A DNA stretch of 64,000 nt. It comes from JBCCIM01 sp965263205 (GTDB lineage Bacteria > Bacteroidota > Rhodothermia > Rhodothermales > JAHQVL01). Below are positions 34,041 through 42,185 of this stretch, piece after piece. Position numbers and translations under genes: made by a program. How positions within the stretch are numbered: position 1 is the first letter of the stretch; every line of letters begins with the position of its first letter. The stretch is taken from NCBI GenBank assembly GCA_965263205.1, contig CBDHHF010000014.1, forward strand, positions 62,001 to 126,000, read 5' to 3'. The notes under the pieces are model-generated. The model worked only from the letters and a program-made list of their open reading frames with translations, was not told the DNA's origin and did not search any database.

Positions 34041-35498
34041 ATGCGCTCTATCAAGCTCGCTGCTCTTTTGTTTTTCAGTATTAGCCTTGCAATCCCTGCA
34101 CAAGCACAGATCTCGCTGGAACTGGAAACAGCTTTTGACAATCTGTTCTTCTCACGTCCCGTCGATATTCAACACGCCGGCGACGGCACCAACCGGCTTT
34201 TTGTTGTCGAACAGCATTCAGGCAAAATCATCGTGTTTGACAACGACCAGAACGTCTCCACATCCGATACTTTCCTCGACCTGACGGTAAACACGGGCAA
34301 CGAAGAAGGCCTGCTCGGCCTGGCGTTTCATCCAGACTATGCAAACAACGGGCATTTCTTTGTTTACTACTCTACCTCCAGCCCACGGCGGTCGGTCATT
34401 TCACGCTTTACGGTTGATGCAAACAACCCGAACGCGGCTGATCCTGCAAGTGAGCTGATCATCATGGAAATTAACCAGCCATTCAGCAATCACAACGGTG
34501 GACAGTTGGCTTTCAGTCCACTTGATGGCTACCTGTACATTGGCCTCGGCGACGGTGGCGATGGCGGCGATCCGGAGGAAAACGGTGAAGATCCGAAAAC
34601 GCTGCTTGGCTCTATGCTACGCATCGATGTAAACAATGCCACAGAGAATGCGCGCTATGCCATTCCGCCAGACAACCCATTTGTCGGCAATGTGGAAGAT
34701 TTTCGCGAAGAGATTTTTGCCTATGGCCTACGCAATCCGTGGCGATTCAGCATTGATCCTGAAACCGGCACCATTTGGGCCGGCGATGTGGGCCAGGGTG
34801 CACGCGAAGAAATTGATATTATCGAAAAAGGAAAACACTACGGCTGGGACATTATGGAAGCCAGTCTGTGTTTCGAACCCCGCAACAACTGCGTCACAAC
34901 CGACCTCGAGCCGCCTGTGTGGGAATACAACCGCAACGAAGGCATCTCGGTAACCGGTGGCCACGTCTACCGCGGTTCTCGTGTACCGGAAATTGACGGC
35001 AAGTACATCTACGCAGATTACGTCACCGGTCGCATTTGGGCGCTTACTGTTGCTGAAGATGATACAACCAACGTTGAAATAGCACGTGCTACATTCAACA
35101 TTCCTGCGTTTGGGGTAAGCGAAAATGGCGAGTTGTTCATCGCCGGCTTTAATGGCAAACTCCACCGCTTCGTCGAAACGCAGTCAACGGCGACGGAAGA
35201 CCCTGCTGTACCTCAGGCACAGCACAAACTCGGTGTCAACTTCCCGAACCCGGCTTCTGGCGAAACAACCATACCGTTCACGCTTGCAGCGCCGGGCAAT
35301 GTAGAATTGGCTGTGTTTGATTTGCTGGGTCGCAGAGTGAGCGTCCTGGCTGAAGGCACGTTTCCTGCCGGCGAACATACAGCGCTCTGGAATGGCAAAA
35401 CGAGTGCAGAAACCGATCTACCCGGCGGGCCTTACTTCTACAGCTTGCGCGTAGATGCAGCCGTGGTACAAACGCGGTTGCTAACCCTCGTGAAATAA
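34041..35498 (+). CDS. PQQ-type sugar dehydrogenase with T9SS C-terminal domain
   Basis: The 485-residue secreted protein has a signal peptide (LAALLFFSISLAIPAQAQ), a six-blade quinoprotein-glucose-dehydrogenase-type propeller (~25-385; NEEGLLGLAFHPDYANNG, NHNGGQLAFSPLDGYLYIGLGDGG, YGLRNPWRFSIDPETG, GWDIMEASLCF) and a ~90-residue C-terminal Ig-like domain. That domain has NFPNPASGETTIPFTL, LAVFDLLGRRVSVL and an end in Lys, matching type A sorting domains of the type IX secretion system. It probably oxidises aldoses outside the cell with PQQ and is anchored or released by T9SS. No PQQ genes are in the window. A 13-bp hairpin follows. Confidence 0.92.
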   Translation: MRSIKLAALLFFSISLAIPAQAQISLELETAFDNLFFSRPVDIQHAGDGTNRLFVVEQHSGKIIVFDNDQNVSTSDTFLDLTVNTGNEEGLLGLAFHPDYANNGHFFVYYSTSSPRRSVISRFTVDANNPNAADPASELIIMEINQPFSNHNGGQLAFSPLDGYLYIGLGDGGDGGDPEENGEDPKTLLGSMLRIDVNNATENARYAIPPDNPFVGNVEDFREEIFAYGLRNPWRFSIDPETGTIWAGDVGQGAREEIDIIEKGKHYGWDIMEASLCFEPRNNCVTTDLEPPVWEYNRNEGISVTGGHVYRGSRVPEIDGKYIYADYVTGRIWALTVAEDDTTNVEIARATFNIPAFGVSENGELFIAGFNGKLHRFVETQSTATEDPAVPQAQHKLGVNFPNPASGETTIPFTLAAPGNVELAVFDLLGRRVSVLAEGTFPAGEHTALWNGKTSAETDLPGGPYFYSLRVDAAVVQTRLLTLVK

Positions 35499-35533
35499 GC
35501 TGGGTAAGATATACCTAAGGAGATGAAGCGCGT

Positions 35534-35567
35534 GCTAATGGTGTTTAGTCAGCGAAACACCATTAGC
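35534..35567. terminator. Hairpin between two convergent genes
   Basis: GCTAATGGTGTTT (35534-35546) and AAACACCATTAGC (35555-35567) form a perfect 13-bp stem with an 8-base loop. There is no T run, so it is a weak or factor-assisted terminator serving the genes on both sides. Confidence 0.6.
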
Positions 35568-35571
35568 TAAA

Positions 35572-36441
35572 TTAAATGTCTCTATCGCGTGATCGCGAAG
35601 AAAGCGACTCATCAGCATCTTCCAGATCGAACGAATCGATGTCGCTGAGAATGTCAGCAGGAGAACGGAAGACCTCTTCGATTTCTTCGACGGAGGCTTC
35701 TGTTTCTTCCACTTCGTTAAGCAACGTATCCAACTGAAAGGTAATCGCCTCGGGATCGCGGAGGGTAAGGGATTGTTCGTGGATGTACTTGATTACATCT
35801 TCGATGGTCGCAAGCTGTTCTTCGATGATTTCGAGGTTTTCCTTGCTTTTCTTGAATCGATCGAGTCGTTGCTCCAGAATACGGAGCCGGCGCTTTTTGA
35901 TGGCCTTGACGCGCGGTGACTGCTCATCCAACTCAGAACGCACTTCCTGAATGTCGCGCGCTATTTCTTTTTCAGCCCCACTCCGTACCGAGTCCTCGTA
36001 GCGCTCTTTCTGGTAGAGCAGCTTGATGTACGACTCAATCAGGCCATTAATTTTCTTCAGGTGACTTTCAAGCAATCCCTGCGAGGCGTAGCTCATTTTG
36101 CGGTAATTGCTCTGAATATCCTTCTCTATTTTACGCAGGCGCGCGTAGCGGCGCTGGCTGTATTTGGTTAGCCGGCCATAGATCTCTTTCTGCGAAGGCG
36201 GCTTGGAGCGCTCTTTGGCACGCTGCGAACGGATGAGCTTCTTGAAACGGTCCTGGCGCGGCACAATACCGAGGTACATCAATTCCGAAGCAGCAGCAAG
36301 AATCAGGATGATGTTAAACAGCGGACCCGTCCCAGGCATTCCGCTCAGAAAAAAAGCGGAAAGCATGGCCATAATAAGGAATCCCAGATTCCAGGGATTC
36401 AGGAATGCTTCTTTGGTATAATTAATATCTGCGTCGTTCAT
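35572..36441 (-). CDS. Two-helix membrane protein with long coiled coil, PspA operon member
   Basis: The 289-residue protein has two membrane helices near the N-terminus (~16-58: LGFLIMAMLSAFFLSGMPGTG, LFNIILILAAASELMYLG, cytoplasmic ends) and then a long highly charged helical region (~65-260) with heptad character, ending in an acidic Ser-Asp tail (SFDLEDADESLSSRSRDRDI). I do not recognise a named family. It is the last gene of a run after pspA and a PspA-like paralogue, 53 bp from its neighbour. The layout suggests a membrane anchor or receptor for the PspA-type coats. Confidence 0.75.
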   Translation of the reverse strand: MNDADINYTKEAFLNPWNLGFLIMAMLSAFFLSGMPGTGPLFNIILILAAASELMYLGIVPRQDRFKKLIRSQRAKERSKPPSQKEIYGRLTKYSQRRYARLRKIEKDIQSNYRKMSYASQGLLESHLKKINGLIESYIKLLYQKERYEDSVRSGAEKEIARDIQEVRSELDEQSPRVKAIKKRRLRILEQRLDRFKKSKENLEIIEEQLATIEDVIKYIHEQSLTLRDPEAITFQLDTLLNEVEETEASVEEIEEVFRSPADILSDIDSFDLEDADESLSSRSRDRDI

Positions 36442-36494
36442 GCCCTCAAGAGCAACTGATTCGGACGGTATGGTCTTCCCTTTCCCAGGTGAAG

Positions 36495-37061
36495 TTACTG
36501 CTTTTTCCGTGGAATGCGACCGATTGTCTTCTCGGGCAACTCCTTTTCAGGGGGTGCCTCCGTAGATTCTCCCTCTTCTACCCCGGCGTCCTCAACCTCA
36601 TCACCAGCAGCACGCGTTTCATGCTTTACTGAGGAGGTTTCATTTTGTTTTTTCTTAACATCTGCAAGCCCCATTTGCAGCTTGATCTGGCGAACCAGTT
36701 CCTGTGCACGGAGCTTCTGTAATTCCGCATCGGACTGCGCGATTTTATCCGGTGCGATTTTGTCCGGTGCGGTTGCGTCAACATCACTCCCTTCGGCGGC
36801 GGGCTCTGCGTCTACCTGACCAGATTCCGAAAGGGCCATCTCTAGACGCGCCTCTTCACGGATCGTATCCATGGCGAGGCGATCTACCATCTCTTCATGC
36901 GTCCGGGCAATCTCATCGCCCGGGGCATTTTCGATATTCTTCATGGCTTCAGCAACTTTATCTTGCCGCTGAGCCGATCGCAACTGCGTTTTCAATTTCT
37001 TGAGTGCCCGCAGGTGCTCTTTCTCTGCCTCTTTGATTCGCTTGTATTCTTCCGGTGTCAT
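36495..37061 (-). CDS. PspA C-terminal-half paralogue
   Basis: The 188-residue coiled-coil protein repeats the C-terminal half of the upstream PspA: KVAEAMKNIENAPGDEIART, HEEMVDRLAMDTIREEARLEMALSES, ELVRQIKLQMGL, and an end KTIGRIPRKKQ. PspA reads KVADAMEQFEVGG, THDEMIQRVNEQAARNEARIEMAL, EIVKQFKLEMGV and KTIGKQRTQTE. It lacks the N-terminal membrane helix of PspA. A direct repeat APDKIAPDKIA (36743-36778 region) expands an acidic linker. It probably heteropolymerises with PspA, an inference. AAGG lies 6 bases before the ATG; the gene follows pspA by 43 bp. Confidence 0.8.
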   Translation of the reverse strand: MTPEEYKRIKEAEKEHLRALKKLKTQLRSAQRQDKVAEAMKNIENAPGDEIARTHEEMVDRLAMDTIREEARLEMALSESGQVDAEPAAEGSDVDATAPDKIAPDKIAQSDAELQKLRAQELVRQIKLQMGLADVKKKQNETSSVKHETRAAGDEVEDAGVEEGESTEAPPEKELPEKTIGRIPRKKQ

Positions 37062-37104
37062 GGTGCCTTGGTACAGAACCTTAAAAGAGGATAATCAAAG
37101 GGGG

Positions 37105-37881
37105 TTATTCTGTCTGGGTACGCTGTTTACCGATGGTTTTGGCACCCTGCTCAGCTTCCTGCTCAGGAAGTTCTACAGCCGGCGATTCCGTTTTGGTGCC
37201 TTCATCGCCACCGCCAACACCCATTTCAAGCTTGAATTGCTTGACAATTTCTGAAGCCCGAATATTTTCTGCATCTTCTTCAATACGCAGCGCTTCTACG
37301 TCAAACGAGTCGAGCGCCATCTCAATGCGTGCTTCGTTGCGCGCAGCTTGTTCATTCACACGTTGAATCATTTCGTCGTGCGTCTGATCGAGTCCGCCTA
37401 CTTCGAACTGCTCCATGGCATCTGCAACTTTAGACTGCCATTTTGAACGTTCGTGTGCACGCAGTGCTTCTTTGGCTTCCTGAATCTTGCGATCCTTTTC
37501 GCGCATAAATGCTTTTTTAACCTGCAGCGCTTTGTCGTAGGCAGCAGAAGCATACTTGAGCTGCTCTTTGGTGCGGCTAAGCGTATCACGCCCTTTCTCG
37601 AGCTGCATGGCGTAGCGCTCAGCGAGATCATCGCGGCCGGCAGAGATGCTCGCTTTAATTTTGGAGGTAATATCGGTTACTTCGCGCTCTGTACGGCGTA
37701 CTTCTTTCTGAAGCAAAACAACATTGGCCTTAACGGTCGCGATGTTTTCATTCATCTTCGGCACCTGATCATTCAGCTCCCGAATGTTCTGCTCGAGGAT
37801 AAGACGAGGATCTTCCATCGCAGAGATTGCGCCGCCAAAAACTGACTTAATCCATCGCGAAAATCGTTTCCAAATTGACAT
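37105..37881 (-). CDS. pspA: PspA/IM30 (Vipp1) family membrane-stress protein
   Basis: The 258-residue protein matches the ESCRT-III-like PspA family: amphipathic N-terminal helix (MSIWKRFSRWIKSVFGGAIS), then MEDPRLILEQNIRELNDQVPKMNENIATVKANVVLLQ and long coiled coils up to ~210, with a variable acidic tail. Such proteins polymerise on the inner membrane and stabilise it under stress. The tail is not that of Vipp1. It heads a three-gene operon (pspA, half-paralogue, membrane coiled coil). No PspB/C or PspF-like gene is present. Confidence 0.92.
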   Translation of the reverse strand: MSIWKRFSRWIKSVFGGAISAMEDPRLILEQNIRELNDQVPKMNENIATVKANVVLLQKEVRRTEREVTDITSKIKASISAGRDDLAERYAMQLEKGRDTLSRTKEQLKYASAAYDKALQVKKAFMREKDRKIQEAKEALRAHERSKWQSKVADAMEQFEVGGLDQTHDEMIQRVNEQAARNEARIEMALDSFDVEALRIEEDAENIRASEIVKQFKLEMGVGGGDEGTKTESPAVELPEQEAEQGAKTIGKQRTQTE

Positions 37882-38117
37882 GGGTAGGTTGGGATTGTTA
37901 TCGAAGCTTAATGCGTAAGAGGAATATAGCTGTTCTGCATGTAACGAGCATCAGCCGTTGAAAGATGCACTTCGCTTTGTAGAAAACAGCAGTGGGGCCG
38001 AATTTATATACCTCACGCGGTATTTTAATGATATTCGATTGTATTGTAAACAAAAAGAAGGACTGATTTTGTCTATGCTTCTTTTTTTCAACGAGACTAC
38101 ACAGCAGAAGATCTCGC

Positions 38118-39500
38118 TTACCTGCCACTCCACCCGTTCATCGTGTAGCGTTCGTACAACAAAGGTAGCGAGGCACGTGCTTCCGCCCCCACGGTAAACG
38201 CTGTTTGTACGTTCTCTATCAGACGCTTTTTGTCGACTTCTCCATTCGAAAACAACGTTGCCAGTGGCTCACCTTCGGCAACTTGCTCGCCCTGCTTTGC
38301 CGCAAGCGTCAACCCCGCCAATGGATCAACCGCATCCTCCTTTTTCAGCCGGCCGGCGCCAAGGGCCAACGCTACTTCGCCAATAGCAAGCGCATCAATT
38401 GTATGTATGTAGCCGTCCATGCCCACCGGTGCCGGTACCGTGATCACATGCGCAGGATGTGGACGTGTGCCACGCTCCACTACATTTGTATCGCCACCCT
38501 GTGCATCCACCATGGCCAAAAACTTCTCAAGCGCTGCCCCAGACGCAATGGCTTCTTTTGCCTTTGTGTAACCTTCCTCGGGTGAATTGGCCTTTTTGCC
38601 GAGGCAAATCATTTCGCCAGCCAGCGTCAGGGTAAGTTGCATGAGATCTTCAATCCATTCACCACGCAAACACGCAATGCTCTCCGCCATTTCAGGCCAG
38701 TTCCCTACCGCATACCCAAGCGGCTGATCCATGTTGGTCAACCACGCGACGGTCGGCTTGCCAAATTCCTCGCCGATCTGCACCAGCAGTTCTGCAAGTG
38801 GACGAGCATCCGCAGGCGTTTTCATAAATGCACCCGCACCGAATTTCACATCAAGCACAAGGCCATCAATGCCGGCAGCAATTTTCTTGCTCATAATCGA
38901 CGGCGCAATGAAAGAGCGGTTGGCTACCGTCGCCGTGACATCGCGGAGCGCATACATCTTGCGATCTGCCGGCGCTATTTCTGCCGTTTGCCCAATCATC
39001 ACTAGCCCAAGTTTTTCCAATTGGGCTTTGTAAGCCGCGATATCCAGTTGCACATTAAAACCCGGGATGCTCTCCAACTTATCCAGCGTCCCTCCACTAT
39101 GACGCAAGCCACGCCCGGAAATCATCGGTACGGGCACACCGCACGCTGCCACAACAGGCGCAAGAATCAACGACACTTTATCCCCTACCCCACCTGTTGA
39201 ATGTTTGTCCACCTTTGTACCAGGGATAGCTGACAGGTCTATTACGGCACCCGAGTACAGCATCGCGTGGGTTAATGCCTGGGTTTCAGCGGCATCGAGT
39301 CCATTCAGAAAAGCCGCCATGAGGAATGCACTCATCTGATAGTCGGGCAGTGCGCCGGTCGTATAAGCATCGATAAGCCGTTTGATTTCACCTGATGCAA
39401 GTTGCTGCCCATCTCGTTTCCGGGCAATCAGAGCGACTGGATCAAATTCCATAGGAAGCTGGAGCGTTTGAATAAGCGGGACGTAGGCGCTGGCCGACAT
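38118..39500 (-). CDS. deoA: Thymidine/pyrimidine-nucleoside phosphorylase
   Basis: The enzyme of ~444-460 residues has the phosphate-binding motif VDKHSTGGVGDKVSL (~95), SGRGLRHSGGTLDKLE (~125), and the C-terminal GAGRLKKEDAVDPLAG and VAEGEPLATLF. It cleaves thymidine or uridine with phosphate to the base and deoxyribose-1-phosphate. A start at the ATG at 39452 (MEFDPVALIARKRDG), 16 residues in, fits the family better. Neither has a clear Shine-Dalgarno; I give the longer. It is not clustered with other nucleoside-salvage genes. Confidence 0.92.
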   Translation of the reverse strand: MSASAYVPLIQTLQLPMEFDPVALIARKRDGQQLASGEIKRLIDAYTTGALPDYQMSAFLMAAFLNGLDAAETQALTHAMLYSGAVIDLSAIPGTKVDKHSTGGVGDKVSLILAPVVAACGVPVPMISGRGLRHSGGTLDKLESIPGFNVQLDIAAYKAQLEKLGLVMIGQTAEIAPADRKMYALRDVTATVANRSFIAPSIMSKKIAAGIDGLVLDVKFGAGAFMKTPADARPLAELLVQIGEEFGKPTVAWLTNMDQPLGYAVGNWPEMAESIACLRGEWIEDLMQLTLTLAGEMICLGKKANSPEEGYTKAKEAIASGAALEKFLAMVDAQGGDTNVVERGTRPHPAHVITVPAPVGMDGYIHTIDALAIGEVALALGAGRLKKEDAVDPLAGLTLAAKQGEQVAEGEPLATLFSNGEVDKKRLIENVQTAFTVGAEARASLPLLYERYTMNGWSGR

Positions 39501-39580
39501 CCAACACTTGCGGAAGATCTCTATCAGTACGCTTTGTGCAGCGTGCCGGCCTTAGGGTAGCTTCAAAATTGCATGCATGC

Positions 39581-39610
39581 AAAAAGGCGACCCGTATCAC
39601 AGATCGCCTT
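39581..39610 (-). terminator. Terminator after L31
   Basis: On the minus strand AAGGCGA (39610-39604) pairs with TCGCCTT (39590-39584) and is followed by T5. It stands 26 bases after the L31 stop and is a good intrinsic terminator. Confidence 0.75.
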
Positions 39611-39635
39611 CGAAAATTTGCACAGATTCCGGTCC

Positions 39636-39845
39636 TTACTTCTTTTTGCCGTAACGACGCTGGAATTTCTCTACACGGCCGGCGGTATCAACGTACTGAC
39701 GGCGACCCGTGTAGAACGGATGGTTGGTAGAATCTACCTCTGATACATACTCCTCTGTACCCATCGTAGACTTGGTTTCGATGATGGTGCCATCAGCAAG
39801 TCTTACCTTAACGATGTTGTATTCAGGATGGATCTCGTTTTTCAT
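39636..39845 (-). CDS. rpmE: Ribosomal protein L31, zinc-free type
   Basis: The 69-residue protein begins at the ATG at 39845 (MKNEIHPEYNIVKVRLADG). An ATG farther upstream, at 39908, would add 21 residues not found in the family. TKSTMGTEEYVSEVDSTNHPFYTG and RRQYVDTAGRVEKFQRRYGKKK are the L31 core and basic end. The Cys residues of the zinc form are absent, so it is the C-minus (type B-like) form of the large-subunit protein that bridges to the small subunit. A terminator follows; uvrB is upstream. Confidence 0.95.
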   Translation of the reverse strand: MKNEIHPEYNIVKVRLADGTIIETKSTMGTEEYVSEVDSTNHPFYTGRRQYVDTAGRVEKFQRRYGKKK

Positions 39846-39940
39846 GTTCGCTAGGCCCATACGGGCGTCAAATTTTTCAGAGTCGTTTGGTACTCGCAAG
39901 GAAATCACAGGTTTCCGTCACCCGAGACCAGGCCGGCGCA

Positions 39941-42037
39941 TCAGGATTTCTTGATATCCTCTTCTAATTGCTCCACACTATCGCGCAATTCGGCGGCTCG
40001 CTCAAACTGCAGATTTTCAGCAGCTTCAAGCATTTCTTTCTTCATCTGCTTAACCAAATCCTGTTTTTGTTCTTTTGTGAGATACTTCACAACGGGATCT
40101 GCAGCAATGGAAGGCTTCGATTCGCCAAACCGGTACGACTGGTGGCCTTCCCCTTCGCCCCGTTCTTCGGCAATGAGGGTACCCTGCATGATGTCGTCTT
40201 TCGACTTCGTCACTGTTCGTGGTGTAATGCCGTGCTCTTCGTTGTATGCAAGCTGAATGGCCCGGCGACGCTCTGTTTCATCCATCATGCGTTGCATCGA
40301 GCCCGTAATTTTGTCTGCATACATAATGATGCGGCCATTGGCGTTACGGGCAGCGCGGCCGGCAGTCTGGATTAACGACCGATCACTGCGCAGGAAGCCT
40401 TCTTTATCCGCATCGATAATGGCCACTAACGACACTTCCGGCAAATCAAGGCCCTCACGTAAAAGGTTCACCCCGATCAATACATCAAAGACTCCCAGCC
40501 GCAAATCGCGAAGGATTTCGACGCGCTCCAGGGCATCGATATCAGAGTGCAGGTAACGAACCTGGATGCCAAACGACTCGAGGTAATCCGCGAGGTCCTC
40601 TGCCATCCGCTTGGTAAGCGTGGTTACCAGCGTCCGCTCTTTCCGGTTGATGCATAACCTGATTTCTTCCATCAAGTCATCCACCTGCCCTTTAGATGGA
40701 CGGATGGTCACTTCGGGGTCAGGGATACCCGTCGGCCGGATGACCTGCTCCACAAAGACGCCGGCGCTCTTTTCGAGTTCATAATCTCCCGGTGTTGCTG
40801 TCACAAAAATGACCTGGTTGTGCTTCGCCTCATACTCCTCAAACGTCATCGGCCGGTTATCAAGCGCTGAGGGCAATCGGAAGCCATGCTCAACCAGCGT
40901 GAGTTTGCGTGCACGGTCGCCATTGTACATTGCCCGTACCTGCGGCACGGTTACGTGGCTCTCATCAATAACCAGCAGCATGTCTTCCGGGAAATAATCA
41001 AAAAGACAATACGGTCGCTCACCCGGTTTCAGTCCAGATAAATGGCGAGAGTAATTCTCTACACCCGAACAATACCCTACTTCCCGAAGCATCTCAATAT
41101 CGAACATTGTGCGCTGCTCAAGGCGCTGCGCCTCGAGGACACTGCCATTCTCGCGCATCACAGCCAGACGCCAACGTAATTCTTCTTCAATCGATGCAAT
41201 CGCTGTTGACAACTGCTCTTCGGGCGTTACGAAAATTTTTGCGGGATACACCGTGAGCAGTTTCATCTCTTCGATTGTCTGGCCAGTTAAGGGCTCAAAA
41301 CTGCTAATCTTCTCAATTTCATCACCCCAAAACTCGATGCGGTACGCCGTTTCTTCCAGATAGGCAGGAAAGACCTCAACCACATCGCCGCGCACGCGAA
41401 ATACGCCAGGTTCAAACGCGATGTCATTACGGGTATAGAAAATGCGCGTGAGCTTCTTCAGAAAATCATTACGCTCAATCTCATCGCCGACCTGCACCTG
41501 CGCAATCTGCGATTTATACTCTTTCGGCGAACCAAGGCCGTAGATGCACGATACGCTGGCCACAACGATCACATCGGGCCGGCCCGATACCAGTGCGCTT
41601 GTAGCACGCAACCGCAAGCGATCAATTTTCTCGTTGATCGACATGTCCTTTTCGATATACGTATCCGAATGGACGATATAGGCTTCTGGCTGGTAATAGT
41701 CGTAGTACGAGATGAAAAACTCGACAGCGTTGTTCGGGAAGAATTGTTTGAACTCTGCGTAGAGCTGAGCCGCCAGCGTTTTGTTGTGACTCATCACCAG
41801 CGTCGGCCGGTTCAGGTTTTGAATAACGTGGCTCACGGTGAACGTTTTGCCCGTCCCGGTTGCTCCTAACAACGTCTGGTAACCGTCCCCTCTTTTGAGG
41901 CCTTCCGTAAGCTCCTCAATCGCCCGTGGCTGATCGCCCATAGGCTTAAACGGAGAATCTAGTGCAAATCGTTTTTCCGACAATCCTTCAGGCATAGTAA
42001 ACGGTTTGATGGGGCGTTTTTTGAACCGACTGTACAT
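39941..42037 (-). CDS. uvrB: Excinuclease ABC subunit B
   Basis: I start at the ATG at 42037 (MYSRFKKRPIKPF), which has AGGA eight bases upstream. The frame stays open to 42139. The 698-residue protein has Walker A GATGTGKTFT, the beta-hairpin YYDYYQPEAYIV, helicase motifs (VIDESHV, FVTATPGDYE, TLTKRMAEDLADYL, GINLLREGLD, QTAGRAARN) and the UVR domain KEMLEAAENLQFERAAELRD near the end. It loads damaged DNA in nucleotide excision repair with UvrA and UvrC. An ATG at 41995 would also fit. No uvrA or uvrC is in the window. Confidence 0.96.
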   Translation of the reverse strand: MYSRFKKRPIKPFTMPEGLSEKRFALDSPFKPMGDQPRAIEELTEGLKRGDGYQTLLGATGTGKTFTVSHVIQNLNRPTLVMSHNKTLAAQLYAEFKQFFPNNAVEFFISYYDYYQPEAYIVHSDTYIEKDMSINEKIDRLRLRATSALVSGRPDVIVVASVSCIYGLGSPKEYKSQIAQVQVGDEIERNDFLKKLTRIFYTRNDIAFEPGVFRVRGDVVEVFPAYLEETAYRIEFWGDEIEKISSFEPLTGQTIEEMKLLTVYPAKIFVTPEEQLSTAIASIEEELRWRLAVMRENGSVLEAQRLEQRTMFDIEMLREVGYCSGVENYSRHLSGLKPGERPYCLFDYFPEDMLLVIDESHVTVPQVRAMYNGDRARKLTLVEHGFRLPSALDNRPMTFEEYEAKHNQVIFVTATPGDYELEKSAGVFVEQVIRPTGIPDPEVTIRPSKGQVDDLMEEIRLCINRKERTLVTTLTKRMAEDLADYLESFGIQVRYLHSDIDALERVEILRDLRLGVFDVLIGVNLLREGLDLPEVSLVAIIDADKEGFLRSDRSLIQTAGRAARNANGRIIMYADKITGSMQRMMDETERRRAIQLAYNEEHGITPRTVTKSKDDIMQGTLIAEERGEGEGHQSYRFGESKPSIAADPVVKYLTKEQKQDLVKQMKKEMLEAAENLQFERAAELRDSVEQLEEDIKKS

Positions 42038-42185
42038 GTCTTTTCCTGAAATACATCCCGTGAATTTTGGCAAAACATCAAGAATAAAGGGACGTAGAGA
42101 CGAACCTTGTGTTCCTTCACAGTGCCATGAAAAACCCACCTAAATTACGTACATTACACCGACCAAATCATCCGATCGAAGACGC

